Assembly (NCBI RefSeq): GCF_002479325.1
Contig: NZ_DLMO01000123.1
Span: 386-15,966, forward strand
DNA: 15,581 bases
Direction: 5' to 3'
Source of the DNA: Brevundimonas sp. UBA7534
Lineage (GTDB): Bacteria > Pseudomonadota > Alphaproteobacteria > Caulobacterales > Caulobacteraceae
Shown here: piece after piece, positions 6,488 through 13,031 of the stretch
Position numbering within the stretch: the stretch's first letter is position 1
Layout of the letters: the number at the start of each line of letters is the position of its first letter
Position numbers and translations under genes: made by a program
The notes under the pieces: generated by a model
The model's input: the letters and a program-made list of their open reading frames with translations, nothing else
Databases searched by the model: none
What the model was told of the DNA's origin: nothing

Positions 6488-7184
6488 GACCGCTTCTTCC
6501 CCCGCTTCGTCATCCGCGTCCATCGCCGAACGGTTCGCCCTGGTGCGCGGCCGCATCGCCCAGGCCTGCCGCGCGGCGGGGCGCGATCCAGAGGCCGTCA
6601 CCCTGACGGCGGTATCCAAGACCCAGCCGCCCGAAGCGATCGACGCGGCCCTGGCGACGGGGCAGCGCGTCTTCGGCGAGAACCGGGTGCAGGAGGCGCT
6701 AATGCGCTGGACCGACCGACGTCCGAACCTGCCGGACCTCGAACTGAGGCTGATCGGACCGCTGCAGACGAACAAGGCGGCGGACGCGGTCGCCCTGTTC
6801 GACGTGATCGAGACGCTGGACCGGGAAAGGATGGCGCGCGCCCTGGCCGAGGCGTCGGACAGGCTGGGCCGGACGCCGCGCCTGCTGGTCCAAGTCAATA
6901 CGGGCGCCGAGCCGCAGAAGGCCGGCGTCCTGCCCGACGCGGCCGACGCCCTGATCGGCGCGGCGCGGCGGACCTATGGTCTGGCGGTCGAGGGACTTAT
7001 GTGCATTCCGCCGGCCGATCAGGATCCAGAGCCCCATTTCGCCCTTCTGGCCCGGATCGCGGAACGCAACGGCCTGGGCGTTCTGTCGATGGGGATGAGC
7101 GGCGACTATGAGGCCGCGATCGGCTTGGGCGCGACCCATGTGCGGGTCGGAACCGCGCTGTTCGGGGAACGAAATCGGCCCTAA
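6486..7184 (+). CDS. yggS: YggS family pyridoxal-phosphate homeostasis protein
   Basis: YggS (PROSC/PLPBP) binds pyridoxal 5'-phosphate in the cytoplasm and keeps free PLP in balance, affecting amino-acid metabolism; it has no known catalytic activity. The 232-residue product is the usual length. Lys45 in LTAVSKTQP is the predicted PLP-binding lysine. RVFGENRVQEA, LIGPLQTNKA, LLVQVNTG, GLMCIPP and the C-terminal LSMGMSGDYEAAIGLGATHVRVGTALFG are classic family blocks. The first 12 residues (MTASSPASSSAS) are a low-complexity extension; no better start lies between them and the conserved domain. The ATG overlaps that of the divergent ThiE-like gene, so its promoter must lie inside that gene. 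AGGG lies only a few bases before the ATG. Confidence 0.93.
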   Translation: MTASSPASSSASIAERFALVRGRIAQACRAAGRDPEAVTLTAVSKTQPPEAIDAALATGQRVFGENRVQEALMRWTDRRPNLPDLELRLIGPLQTNKAADAVALFDVIETLDRERMARALAEASDRLGRTPRLLVQVNTGAEPQKAGVLPDAADALIGAARRTYGLAVEGLMCIPPADQDPEPHFALLARIAERNGLGVLSMGMSGDYEAAIGLGATHVRVGTALFGERNRP

Positions 7185-7207
7185 TCGCCCTCTAGGCCGT
7201 AACCCGA

Positions 7208-7219
7208 CGTGAATTCACG
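7208..7219. promoter_or_regulatory. Perfect 12-bp palindrome upstream of cenR
   Basis: CGTGAATTCACG is perfectly self-complementary and lies in the 81-bp yggS-cenR gap, 47 bases before the cenR ATG. A dimeric regulator site is possible. It is not a known parS or CtrA sequence. Confidence 0.35.
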
Positions 7220-7222
7220 CCC

Positions 7223-7249
7223 CCAAGCCTTGGCGCGGGGGCCAAGCCT
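7223..7249. repeat. Short hairpin and direct repeat before cenR
   Basis: CTTGGC (7229-7234) pairs with GCCAAG (7241-7246) around a six-base loop, and CCAAGCCT occurs twice (7223-7230 and 7242-7249). It sits in the cenR leader. No clear Shine-Dalgarno sequence is visible before the cenR ATG. Confidence 0.35.
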
Positions 7250-7265
7250 CGCCATTGTCTGATCC

Positions 7266-7952
7266 ATGCCCACGCCCAAGACCATCCTGATCATCGACGA
7301 CGACGACGACCTGCGCGAAGCGCTGGCCGAACAGTTGAACCTGCACGAGGAGTTCAAGACCCAGCAGGCCTCGACCGCGACCGACGGCGTGCGCATGGGC
7401 CGCGAGATTCGCGCCGACCTGATCCTGCTGGACGTCGACCTGCCGGACATGGACGGCCGCGAGGCCTGCCGCCTGCTGCGCAAGGACGGGGTGTCGACCC
7501 CGATCATCATGCTGACGGCCCAGTCGGCCGATGCGGACGCCATCCTGGGGCTGGACGCCGGGGCCAACGACTACGTCACCAAGCCCTTCCGCTTCGCCGT
7601 GCTGCTGGCGCGCATCCGCGCCCATCTGCGCAGCCACGAACAGTCCGAGGACGCCGTCTTTTCCATCGGCCCGTACGAGTTCCGCCCGGCGGCCAAGGTG
7701 CTGATGGACGCCAAGGGCAAGAAGATCCGGCTGACCGAGAAGGAGACCAACATCCTGAAATATCTCTATCGCGCCGGGGCCAAGCCCGTGTCGCGCGAGG
7801 AGCTGCTGACGGAGGTGTGGGGCTATCACGCCGGGGTCACGACCCACACGCTGGAAACCCACATCTATCGCCTGCGCCAGAAGATCGAGCCCGAGCCGGG
7901 CCAGGCGCGCCTGTTGCTGACCGACGCAGGCGGCTATCGGCTCCAGCCCTGA
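7266..7952 (+). CDS. cenR: OmpR-type response regulator, CenR-like
   Basis: The 228-residue protein has an N-terminal receiver domain (about 5-120) and a C-terminal winged-helix DNA-binding domain (about 130-228). The phosphoacceptor is predicted to be Asp56 in LILLDVDLPDMDG, with the acidic pocket in IIDDDDD, Thr84 in MLTAQ and Lys106 in VTKPF. The output domain carries LTEKETNILKYLYRAG and VTTHTLETHIYRLRQKIE. It closely resembles CenR, the regulator in Caulobacter that controls envelope genes and is essential there; the position near ntrZ, leuS and ftsK supports this. No kinase gene is adjacent, also as in Caulobacter, where the partner CenK is elsewhere as far as I recall. Its TGA directly abuts the stop of the convergent ubiH-family gene. 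Confidence 0.8.
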   Translation: MPTPKTILIIDDDDDLREALAEQLNLHEEFKTQQASTATDGVRMGREIRADLILLDVDLPDMDGREACRLLRKDGVSTPIIMLTAQSADADAILGLDAGANDYVTKPFRFAVLLARIRAHLRSHEQSEDAVFSIGPYEFRPAAKVLMDAKGKKIRLTEKETNILKYLYRAGAKPVSREELLTEVWGYHAGVTTHTLETHIYRLRQKIEPEPGQARLLLTDAGGYRLQP

Positions 7953-9206
7953 TCAGACCGCCTCGCCGCGCAGCAGGCGGGGCAGATCGCCGGTCGCGCC
8001 CCCGGCTTCGTGCATGAAGGCCCGACGCAAGGGGCCGATGCGGTTGACCGCCGCCATGCCCAGGTCACGCGCCAGCCGGATCGGGGCGATGTCGTTCGAG
8101 AACAGGCGCACAAAGGCGTCGAATCCCGCCGCCAGGGCCGCATTGTCGAACCGGCGCCAGCGGGCGTAGCGCTCCAGCACCGTCTCGGCGCCGATGTCCT
8201 CGCCCAGGCGCGCGGCCTCCGCCAGCACCTCGGCCAGGGCGGCGGCGTCCTTCAGCCCCATGTTCAAACCCTGGCCCGCGACAGGATGCACCCCGTGCGC
8301 GGCGTCGCCGATCAGGGCGATGCGCGGCGCGGTCAGGCGCTCGGCCAGGCTGAGCGACAGCGGATAGACGAAGCGCGGCCCCTCGACCGTCGCCCCATCG
8401 AGGAATTCCCCGAACCGGCGCATCAGATGGGCGTCGAAGGCGGGATCGGAGGCGGTCTTCAACGCCTCGGCCCGGCGGGTGGTCTCGGTCCACACCAGGC
8501 TGGCGCGCTGGTCGGTCAGCGGCAGGATGGCGAACGGGCCGCCCGGCAGGAAATATTCGTGGGCGACATTACGGTGATCGCGGCCCAGGCGGACGGTGGC
8601 GACCACCCCGCTCTGGCCGTAGCCCCAGCCGACGGTGTCGATGCCGGCGGCCTTGCGCACGGTGGAGCCGCGCCCCTCGGCCCCGACCACCAGCGGCGCG
8701 GTCAGTCGCGCGCCGTCCGCCAGGACGACGGTCGCCTTGCCCGGATCGGTCTCGACTGTCTTGACCGAGGCGGGCGCACGGACCCCAAGCCCCGCCGTCT
8801 CCACCGCCTTCGCCAGGGCCACGCGGATGCGGCGGTTCTCGACCATATAGCCCAGCGGCTCGCCGCCCGTGCGGTCGCCGATCTCCTCGGCGTCGAAGCG
8901 AAGGAAGGCGGGGGAGGCGGCCCGGCTGGCCGCGCCCGGCCGACGTCCGTCCGTGACCAGGATGTGGTCCATGCGGCAGGCATGGGGGCGAAGGTCGTCG
9001 CCCAGCCCCAGGGCCTCCAGCATACGGAAGGTCGAAAAGGCGATGGCGGTCGAGCGGCCGTCGAAGGTCGGCGCCAGTTGGGCGTCGAACGGCTGGAGAT
9101 CGACCATCACGACCTTGAGCCCGGCCTGCGACGCCGCCAGGGCGAACGCCGCCCCGGTCAGCCCCGCGCCGGCGATGACGATGTCGTAGCGTTCGGTGTC
9201 GGCCAT
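7953..9206 (-). CDS. UbiH/UbiF/VisC/COQ6 family FAD-dependent hydroxylase
   Basis: This flavin monooxygenase family hydroxylates the ring during ubiquinone synthesis. The 417-residue product has all three family motifs: the dinucleotide-binding GAGLTG at 13-18; VVGAEGRGSTVRKAAGI, a variant of the DG motif with Glu for Asp; and the FAD ribityl-binding block RIALIGDAAHGVHPVAGQGLNMGLKDAAAL. Which ring position it acts on (UbiH, UbiF, UbiI or a broad UbiL/UbiM type) cannot be told from the sequence, so I give no symbol. A longer frame reaches 9344, but ATG 9206 puts the FAD motif at the usual distance and avoids overlap with ftsK. The Shine-Dalgarno sequence is weak. It is divergent from ftsK and abuts cenR stop to stop. 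Confidence 0.88.
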   Translation of the reverse strand: MADTERYDIVIAGAGLTGAAFALAASQAGLKVVMVDLQPFDAQLAPTFDGRSTAIAFSTFRMLEALGLGDDLRPHACRMDHILVTDGRRPGAASRAASPAFLRFDAEEIGDRTGGEPLGYMVENRRIRVALAKAVETAGLGVRAPASVKTVETDPGKATVVLADGARLTAPLVVGAEGRGSTVRKAAGIDTVGWGYGQSGVVATVRLGRDHRNVAHEYFLPGGPFAILPLTDQRASLVWTETTRRAEALKTASDPAFDAHLMRRFGEFLDGATVEGPRFVYPLSLSLAERLTAPRIALIGDAAHGVHPVAGQGLNMGLKDAAALAEVLAEAARLGEDIGAETVLERYARWRRFDNAALAAGFDAFVRLFSNDIAPIRLARDLGMAAVNRIGPLRRAFMHEAGGATGDLPRLLRGEAV

Positions 9207-9266
9207 GAAGGGCTTGTCGCGCCGGCCGGCGCAAACGTCCAGAGCCAGTGTCCACGGCTCCGCTGG

Positions 9267-9282
9267 TAAACAGCCCCTTAAC
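9267..9282 (+). promoter_or_regulatory. CtrA-like site between the ubiH-family gene and ftsK
   Basis: TAAA, seven bases, then TTAAC resembles the CtrA consensus TTAA-N7-TTAAC with one mismatch in the left half. It lies in the 130-bp divergent gap, about 55 bases before the ftsK ATG, a suitable place for cell-cycle control of ftsK. The imperfect half-site makes this tentative. Confidence 0.3.
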
Positions 9283-9336
9283 CCTGTCGATGCGACAAGG
9301 GCGGGACCGTTCTTCGCCGCAGGGTCCGCCCTTCTC

Positions 9337-11751
9337 ATGTCCACCGCTCTCGCCGTCGGCCGTCAGGCCTGGATCAGCGCCCGCATCCTGTGGGACGCGC
9401 CGTTCGTGGTGCGGTTCCGGGGCGTGCTGCAGGCCTTGCTGGCGACGCTGCTGCTGGTCGCCCTGGTGTCCTGGAATCCGGCGGACGCCAGCCTGAACGC
9501 GGCCTCCAGCCTGCCGACGACCAACTGGCTGGGCGCGAACGGCGCCCTGTTCGCCGACCTTTTCATGCAGTCGCTGGGGCTGGCGGCCTGGCCCGCCGCC
9601 CTGCTGCTGGTCGCGTTCGGCCTGGCGCGCGCGATCGGCGATGTTCTGCAGCAGCGGTTGAAGCCGACGCCGCTGAAGGCCCTGGCCGCCACGGGCGGGG
9701 TGCTGTCGCTGTCGGCGGCTCTGGCGGCCCTGGCCGCGCCGGCGGCCTGGCCTCTGGCGGCGGGCCTGGGCGGCCTGTGGGGCGACGCCGTGACCGGCCT
9801 GGCCGCGCAGGGACTGGGCGCCCTGAAGATTCCCGGCGCCCGGATCATCGTCGGTCTGGTCTTTTTGGCCGCCGGGCTGTGGGCGACCGGATTCGCCATC
9901 GGCCTGAGGGCCGCCGATTTCCTGGACGCCCTGAACTGGGGCCGTTCGCTGCGGGCGCCGCCGCCGCAACCCGCCAAGGCCCCTCGCGCCAAGGCCGCTC
10001 GCGAAAAGGCGGCGCGGCCCGCGCCCGAGGCGCGTGTCGCCGCGCCGGCGGAAGCCGACCCGGTCGCGCCCGACCCTGCGCAGACCGCCTATGACGATCT
10101 GCCCCCCTGGGAGGAGGAGGCCGCGCCTGCGCCCGTCGCCCCGTCCGCCCGCGCCCGCGTCGAGGAACCGCGCGTCGCCGCGGTCAAGGCGCCCAAGGCC
10201 CGAAAGGACGTGGACGTCGACCAGCAGGCCTTCGACTTCGTGCGCCCCGAGGGCGCTTTCGACCTGCCGCCGCTCGGCATGCTGGCCAAGCCGAACCAGC
10301 GCGTCGCCTCGGTGGACGAGGAGTCCCTGAAACAGAACGCCAAGATGCTGGAGGGCGTGCTGCAGGAGTTCGGCGTGCGCGGCGTGATCGACCAGATTCG
10401 CCCCGGCCCGGTCGTCACCCTGTACGAGCTGGTCCCAGCGCCCGGCGTGAAGCACGGCCGCGTGGTCGCCCTGGCCGACGACATCGCCCGGTCCATGTCG
10501 GCGCGCGCCTGCCGCATCTCGGTGGTCCAGGGGCGAAACGCCATCGGCATCGAACTGCCCAACGCCAAGCGCGAGACCGTCTATCTGCGCGACCTTCTGG
10601 CCAGTCCGGAATATGACAAGAAGGGCCATCTGCTGCCCTTGGCGCTGGGCGAGACCATCGGCGGCGAACCCTATGTCGCCGACCTGGCGCGGATGCCCCA
10701 CCTGCTGATCGCGGGCACCACCGGCTCGGGCAAGTCGGTCGGGGTCAACGCCATGATCCTGTCGATCCTGTACCGTCACAGCCCGGCCGAATGCCGCTTC
10801 ATCATGATCGACCCAAAGATGCTGGAGCTGTCGGTCTATGACGGCATTCCGCATCTGCTGGCGCCGGTCGTCACCGATCCGAAGAAGGCGGTCGTCGCCC
10901 TGAAATGGACGGTGCGCGAGATGGAGGACCGCTATCGCCGCATGTCCAAGCTCGGCGTGCGCAACGTCGCCAGCTACAACGAGCGCGCCCGCGAGGCGCA
11001 GGAGAAGGGCGAGCATTTCGAGCGCACCGTCCAGACCGGCTTCGACGAGCAGGGCCGCCCGGTCTACGAGAGCGAAAAGATCCGTCCCGAGCCCATGCCG
11101 TATCTGGTGGTGGTGATGGACGAGATGGCCGACCTGATGCTGGTCGCCGGCAAGGACGTGGAAGGCGCGGTCCAGCGTCTGGCCCAGATGGCCCGCGCCG
11201 CCGGCATCCACCTGATCATGGCCACGCAGCGTCCGTCGGTCGACGTCATCACCGGCACCATCAAGGCCAACTTCCCGACCCGCATCAGCTTCCAGGTCAC
11301 GTCCAAGATCGACAGCCGCACCATCCTGGGCGAGCAGGGCGGCGAGCAGCTGCTGGGCCAGGGCGACATGCTCTACATGGCCGGCGGCGGCCGCATCACC
11401 CGCCTGCACGGCCCGTTCGTCGAGGACCGCGAGGTCGAGGAGGTGTGCAAACACCTGAAGGCCCAGGCCGAACCCGACTATCTGGACCTCATCACCGACG
11501 AACCGGACGGCGACGGGGACGGCGGCTTCGACGAGGGCGGCGGCGGGTCCGGCGACGACCTCTACGACCGCGCCGTGGCGGTGGTGACGCGCGACCGCAA
11601 GGCCTCGACCTCCTACGTCCAGCGTCGGCTGCAGATCGGCTACAACCGCGCCGCCACCCTGATCGAGCGGATGGAGCAGGAAGGCGTGGTCAGCCCCGCC
11701 AACCACGCCGGCAAGCGCGACGTGCTCGCCGGCCCGCCGCCGATGGCGTGA
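9337..11751 (+). CDS. ftsK: DNA translocase FtsK
   Basis: FtsK sits in the division septum and pumps the chromosome termini apart, activating dimer resolution. The 804-residue product has about four membrane segments in the first 200 residues, including LLATLLLVALVSW, AALLLVAFGLARAIG and IVGLVFLAAGLWATGFAIGL. An Ala/Pro-rich linker (about 205-290) follows, then the RecA-like motor. Walker A is GTTGSGKS at 460-467 and Walker B is YLVVVMDEMADL with Asp595-Glu596. RAAGIHLIMATQRPSVDVITG and the C-terminal gamma winged helix (from about 740, DDLYDRAVAVV to RRLQIGYNRAATLIERME) are intact. The frame is open further upstream, but ATG 9337 gives a normal N-terminus. A REP-like repeat pair follows the stop. 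Confidence 0.96.
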   Translation: MSTALAVGRQAWISARILWDAPFVVRFRGVLQALLATLLLVALVSWNPADASLNAASSLPTTNWLGANGALFADLFMQSLGLAAWPAALLLVAFGLARAIGDVLQQRLKPTPLKALAATGGVLSLSAALAALAAPAAWPLAAGLGGLWGDAVTGLAAQGLGALKIPGARIIVGLVFLAAGLWATGFAIGLRAADFLDALNWGRSLRAPPPQPAKAPRAKAAREKAARPAPEARVAAPAEADPVAPDPAQTAYDDLPPWEEEAAPAPVAPSARARVEEPRVAAVKAPKARKDVDVDQQAFDFVRPEGAFDLPPLGMLAKPNQRVASVDEESLKQNAKMLEGVLQEFGVRGVIDQIRPGPVVTLYELVPAPGVKHGRVVALADDIARSMSARACRISVVQGRNAIGIELPNAKRETVYLRDLLASPEYDKKGHLLPLALGETIGGEPYVADLARMPHLLIAGTTGSGKSVGVNAMILSILYRHSPAECRFIMIDPKMLELSVYDGIPHLLAPVVTDPKKAVVALKWTVREMEDRYRRMSKLGVRNVASYNERAREAQEKGEHFERTVQTGFDEQGRPVYESEKIRPEPMPYLVVVMDEMADLMLVAGKDVEGAVQRLAQMARAAGIHLIMATQRPSVDVITGTIKANFPTRISFQVTSKIDSRTILGEQGGEQLLGQGDMLYMAGGGRITRLHGPFVEDREVEEVCKHLKAQAEPDYLDLITDEPDGDGDGGFDEGGGGSGDDLYDRAVAVVTRDRKASTSYVQRRLQIGYNRAATLIERMEQEGVVSPANHAGKRDVLAGPPPMA

Positions 11752-11764
11752 TCGCACAGCTCAT

Positions 11765-11811
11765 CTCCCTCCCCCGCGGGGGAGGGTCGTCGCGCAGCGA
11801 CGGGGTGAGGG
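11765..11811 (+). repeat. REP-like palindromic repeat, unit A
   Basis: A perfect 20-bp palindrome, CCCTCCCCCGCGGGGGAGGG (11767-11786), is followed by a second stem GTCGC/GCGAC (11789-11793 and 11797-11801) and GGGTGAGGG. This form of dispersed intergenic repeat is common in alphaproteobacteria and often gives false open frames. It starts 13 bases after the ftsK stop and may stabilise or end the ftsK mRNA. Confidence 0.7.
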
Positions 11812-11869
11812 CGGCAAGGCAAGGCCGCATTTCTCCAAGCTTGGACATCAGCGATGCATAGCCGAGCCG

Positions 11870-11921
11870 CCCCCACCCGTCCTCGCTCCGCTCGGCCACC
11901 CTCCCCGGAACGGGGAGGGTG
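11870..11921 (-). repeat. REP-like palindromic repeat, unit B, inverted to unit A
   Basis: On the minus strand this is a diverged copy of unit A: CACCCTCCCCG (11897-11907) pairs with CGGGGAGGGTG (11911-11921) around a three-base loop, and the other end reads GACGGGTGGGGG. Units A and B face each other across 58 bases that hold a 12-bp palindrome, TCCAAGCTTGGA (11834-11845). Paired inverted REPs of this sort can form one large cruciform. The rest of the ftsK-lolA gap, to 12107, shows no gene I can support. Confidence 0.65.
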
Positions 11922-11990
11922 AAAATCACGCGCAACCCTCCTCGCCCCGGCTCGTTCTCCACCCCGCTGTCTTCCCAAGCTTCAGCATTT

Positions 11991-12010
11991 CGATGAACAG
12001 GGCTTCATCG
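11991..12010. repeat. Short hairpin upstream of lolA
   Basis: CGATGAA pairs with TTCATCG around a six-base loop, about 100 bases before the lolA ATG. It has no T-run, so it is not a classical terminator. No promoter in this region is clear enough to call. Confidence 0.3.
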
Positions 12011-12107
12011 GAGCGCCGGAATATGGTCAGGCTCGCGTCATTCCGACGCCAAGCCGACCGGGCAAGACGGCAGGATCGACAACCATCCCGAACGGGAGAC
12101 GACTGAC

Positions 12108-12794
12108 ATGACCGCACGCGTCCGCGCCCTCGCGCCCGCCCCCGCCGACCTCCAGCGCCGCCAGCTTCTGCTGGGCGCCGGGATTCTGAGCGGCGTCGCC
12201 GTTCTGGGCGGCCTGGCCGCGCCGGCCCAGGCCCAGTCGAACCTGTCGGCGGCCGACCGCGAGGTGGTGCAGCGCGCCCAGGCCTATCTGCAGGGCCTGA
12301 CCTCGGCGCAGGGAACCTTCGTCGAGACCGGCCCCAACGGCCAGCGTCGCCAGGGCCGCTTCTATCTGCAGCGTCCGGGCAAGATGCGGTTCGAATACAC
12401 CGATCCTGCCGGCCTTCTGGTCGTTTCGGACGGCTACAATGTGAAGCGCTACGACCCGCGCCTGAACAACTTCCAGCAGGTCCCGCTGGGGCGCACGCCG
12501 CTGTCCACCTTCCTGGCGCGCAACGTCCGCCTGGATCAGGGCGTGCGTATCGACCGGGTGACGCGCATGGACTCCGGCGCCTTCGCCATCGTGGCGCGCG
12601 ACTCCAACCGCCCCAACGACGGCCAGGTCGTGCTGGCCTTCGCCGGCAACCCGATGCGACTGCACGAATGGACCATCACCGACGCGCAAGGGTCGCGGAC
12701 GCGGACCCAGCTGACCTCGCTGCAGCCGGCCTCGGGCCTGGCCGCCAGCCTTTTCCAGCTGCGCGATCCCACCCGTCGCCCGGGCCGCAACTGA
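12108..12794 (+). CDS. lolA: LolA-type outer-membrane lipoprotein carrier protein
   Basis: LolA carries lipoproteins through the periplasm from the LolCDE transporter to the outer membrane. The 228-residue product has a signal peptide with probable cleavage after Ala42 (PAQA-QS). Mature motifs are typical: VVQRAQAYLQGLTSAQGTFVETGPNGQRRQGRFYLQRPGKMRFEY, then LLVVSDGYNVKRYDP, PLSTFLARNV and a C-terminal LTSLQPASGLAASLFQLRDP. The signal peptide has a twin-arginine-like start (LQRRQLLLGAG, Arg17-Arg18), unusual for a protein normally sent through Sec. It could also be a LolA-like paralogue rather than the main carrier. GGGAG nine bases upstream supports ATG 12108. It stands alone between two structured intergenic regions; lipoprotein genes lptE and DUF3576 are in the same window. 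Confidence 0.85.
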   Translation: MTARVRALAPAPADLQRRQLLLGAGILSGVAVLGGLAAPAQAQSNLSAADREVVQRAQAYLQGLTSAQGTFVETGPNGQRRQGRFYLQRPGKMRFEYTDPAGLLVVSDGYNVKRYDPRLNNFQQVPLGRTPLSTFLARNVRLDQGVRIDRVTRMDSGAFAIVARDSNRPNDGQVVLAFAGNPMRLHEWTITDAQGSRTRTQLTSLQPASGLAASLFQLRDPTRRPGRN

Positions 12795-12853
12795 CGAATC
12801 GACGTTATCGATCCGTGGCCGGAGAATCACAGGCAATAGTCAAAAATGATAAT

Positions 12854-12884
12854 TTGACCTTTTATCCACGGCGTGACACTTTAA
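12854..12884 (+). promoter_or_regulatory. Promoter-like region with a DnaA-box-like sequence
   Basis: TTGACC at 12854-12859 is a good -35 box; the -10 region is CACTTTAA (12877-12884), a weak match with spacing 17 to 19. The spacer contains TTATCCACG (12862-12870), one base off the DnaA box TTATCCACA. The stretch from about 12835 is clearly AT-richer than its surroundings. GANTC sites for CcrM methylation lie at 12796-12800 and 12824-12828. It points toward the candidate small RNA. Confidence 0.45.
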
Positions 12885-12887
12885 GCA

Positions 12888-12991
12888 CAGGACGGCGGCG
12901 GCCGTCCGACCGCCACGGATGTCATCCCCCTCCCGGCGGCGAGAGAGACGAAACCTTCCCGAGCCCGGCCCTTTGCGGCCGGGCTTTTTTT
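12888..12991 (+). ncRNA. Candidate small RNA of about 100 nt with a C-rich exposed segment
   Basis: No open frame explains this stretch, yet it lies between a promoter-like region and a strong terminator. Three hairpins can be drawn: GGACGGC/GCCGTCC with loop GGCG (12890-12907); CCGCC/GGCGG (12910-12914 and 12935-12939), enclosing GGAT/ATCC and an unpaired CCCCTCCC; and the terminator stem. The exposed C-rich run, and a second one ACCTTCCC (12953-12960), could pair with ribosome binding sites, as in several alphaproteobacterial small RNAs. The 5' end is estimated from the promoter. An alternative is a leader with early termination for xth. I know of no family name for it. Confidence 0.5.
12962..12991 (+). 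terminator. Strong Rho-independent terminator
   Basis: AGCCCGGCC (12962-12970) pairs perfectly with GGCCGGGCT (12977-12985) around CTTTGC, followed by an unbroken run of seven T. It is the clearest intrinsic terminator in the window. It lies 168 bases after the lolA stop and 40 bases before xth, so it ends either lolA read-through or a separate small transcript. Confidence 0.9.
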
Positions 12992-13031
12992 AGGGGCTGA
13001 ATCCCCGGCCGGGCCTGCTATTCGCAAGGGC

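Noticed and set aside
6488..6898. N-terminal extension of the ThiE-like frame to 349 codons
   Set aside because: The added part is antisense to the conserved PLP-binding region of yggS and shows no domain.
8569..11757. Very long open frame (1062 codons) on the minus strand
   Set aside because: It lies antisense to ftsK and then runs in a shifted frame through the ubiH-family gene. Both real genes have intact motifs, and the product is low-complexity Gly/Ala/Arg/His-rich, as expected from GC-biased third positions read on the wrong strand.
11765..11921. GGGGAGGG sequences matching the E. coli KOPS pattern next to ftsK
   Set aside because: They are part of perfect palindromes, so they point both ways and cannot orient FtsK; the match is a by-product of the REP core.
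11640..11978. Minus-strand open frame across the REP-like pair, rich in RSGEGG and PSPAGEG
   Set aside because: This is the false peptide that such GC-rich palindromic repeats encode in many genomes; no ribosome binding site or domain supports it.
11926..12117. Minus-strand frame ending SDEALFIEMLKLGKTAGWR and beyond, possible gene remnant
   Set aside because: The end looks a little protein-like but uses codons atypical of the window, has no credible start and matches no family I know. Too weak to annotate.
12862..12870. Replication origin at the DnaA-box-like sequence
   Set aside because: Only one box, no cluster, no dnaA, hemE or similar neighbour, and no long AT-rich unwinding element.
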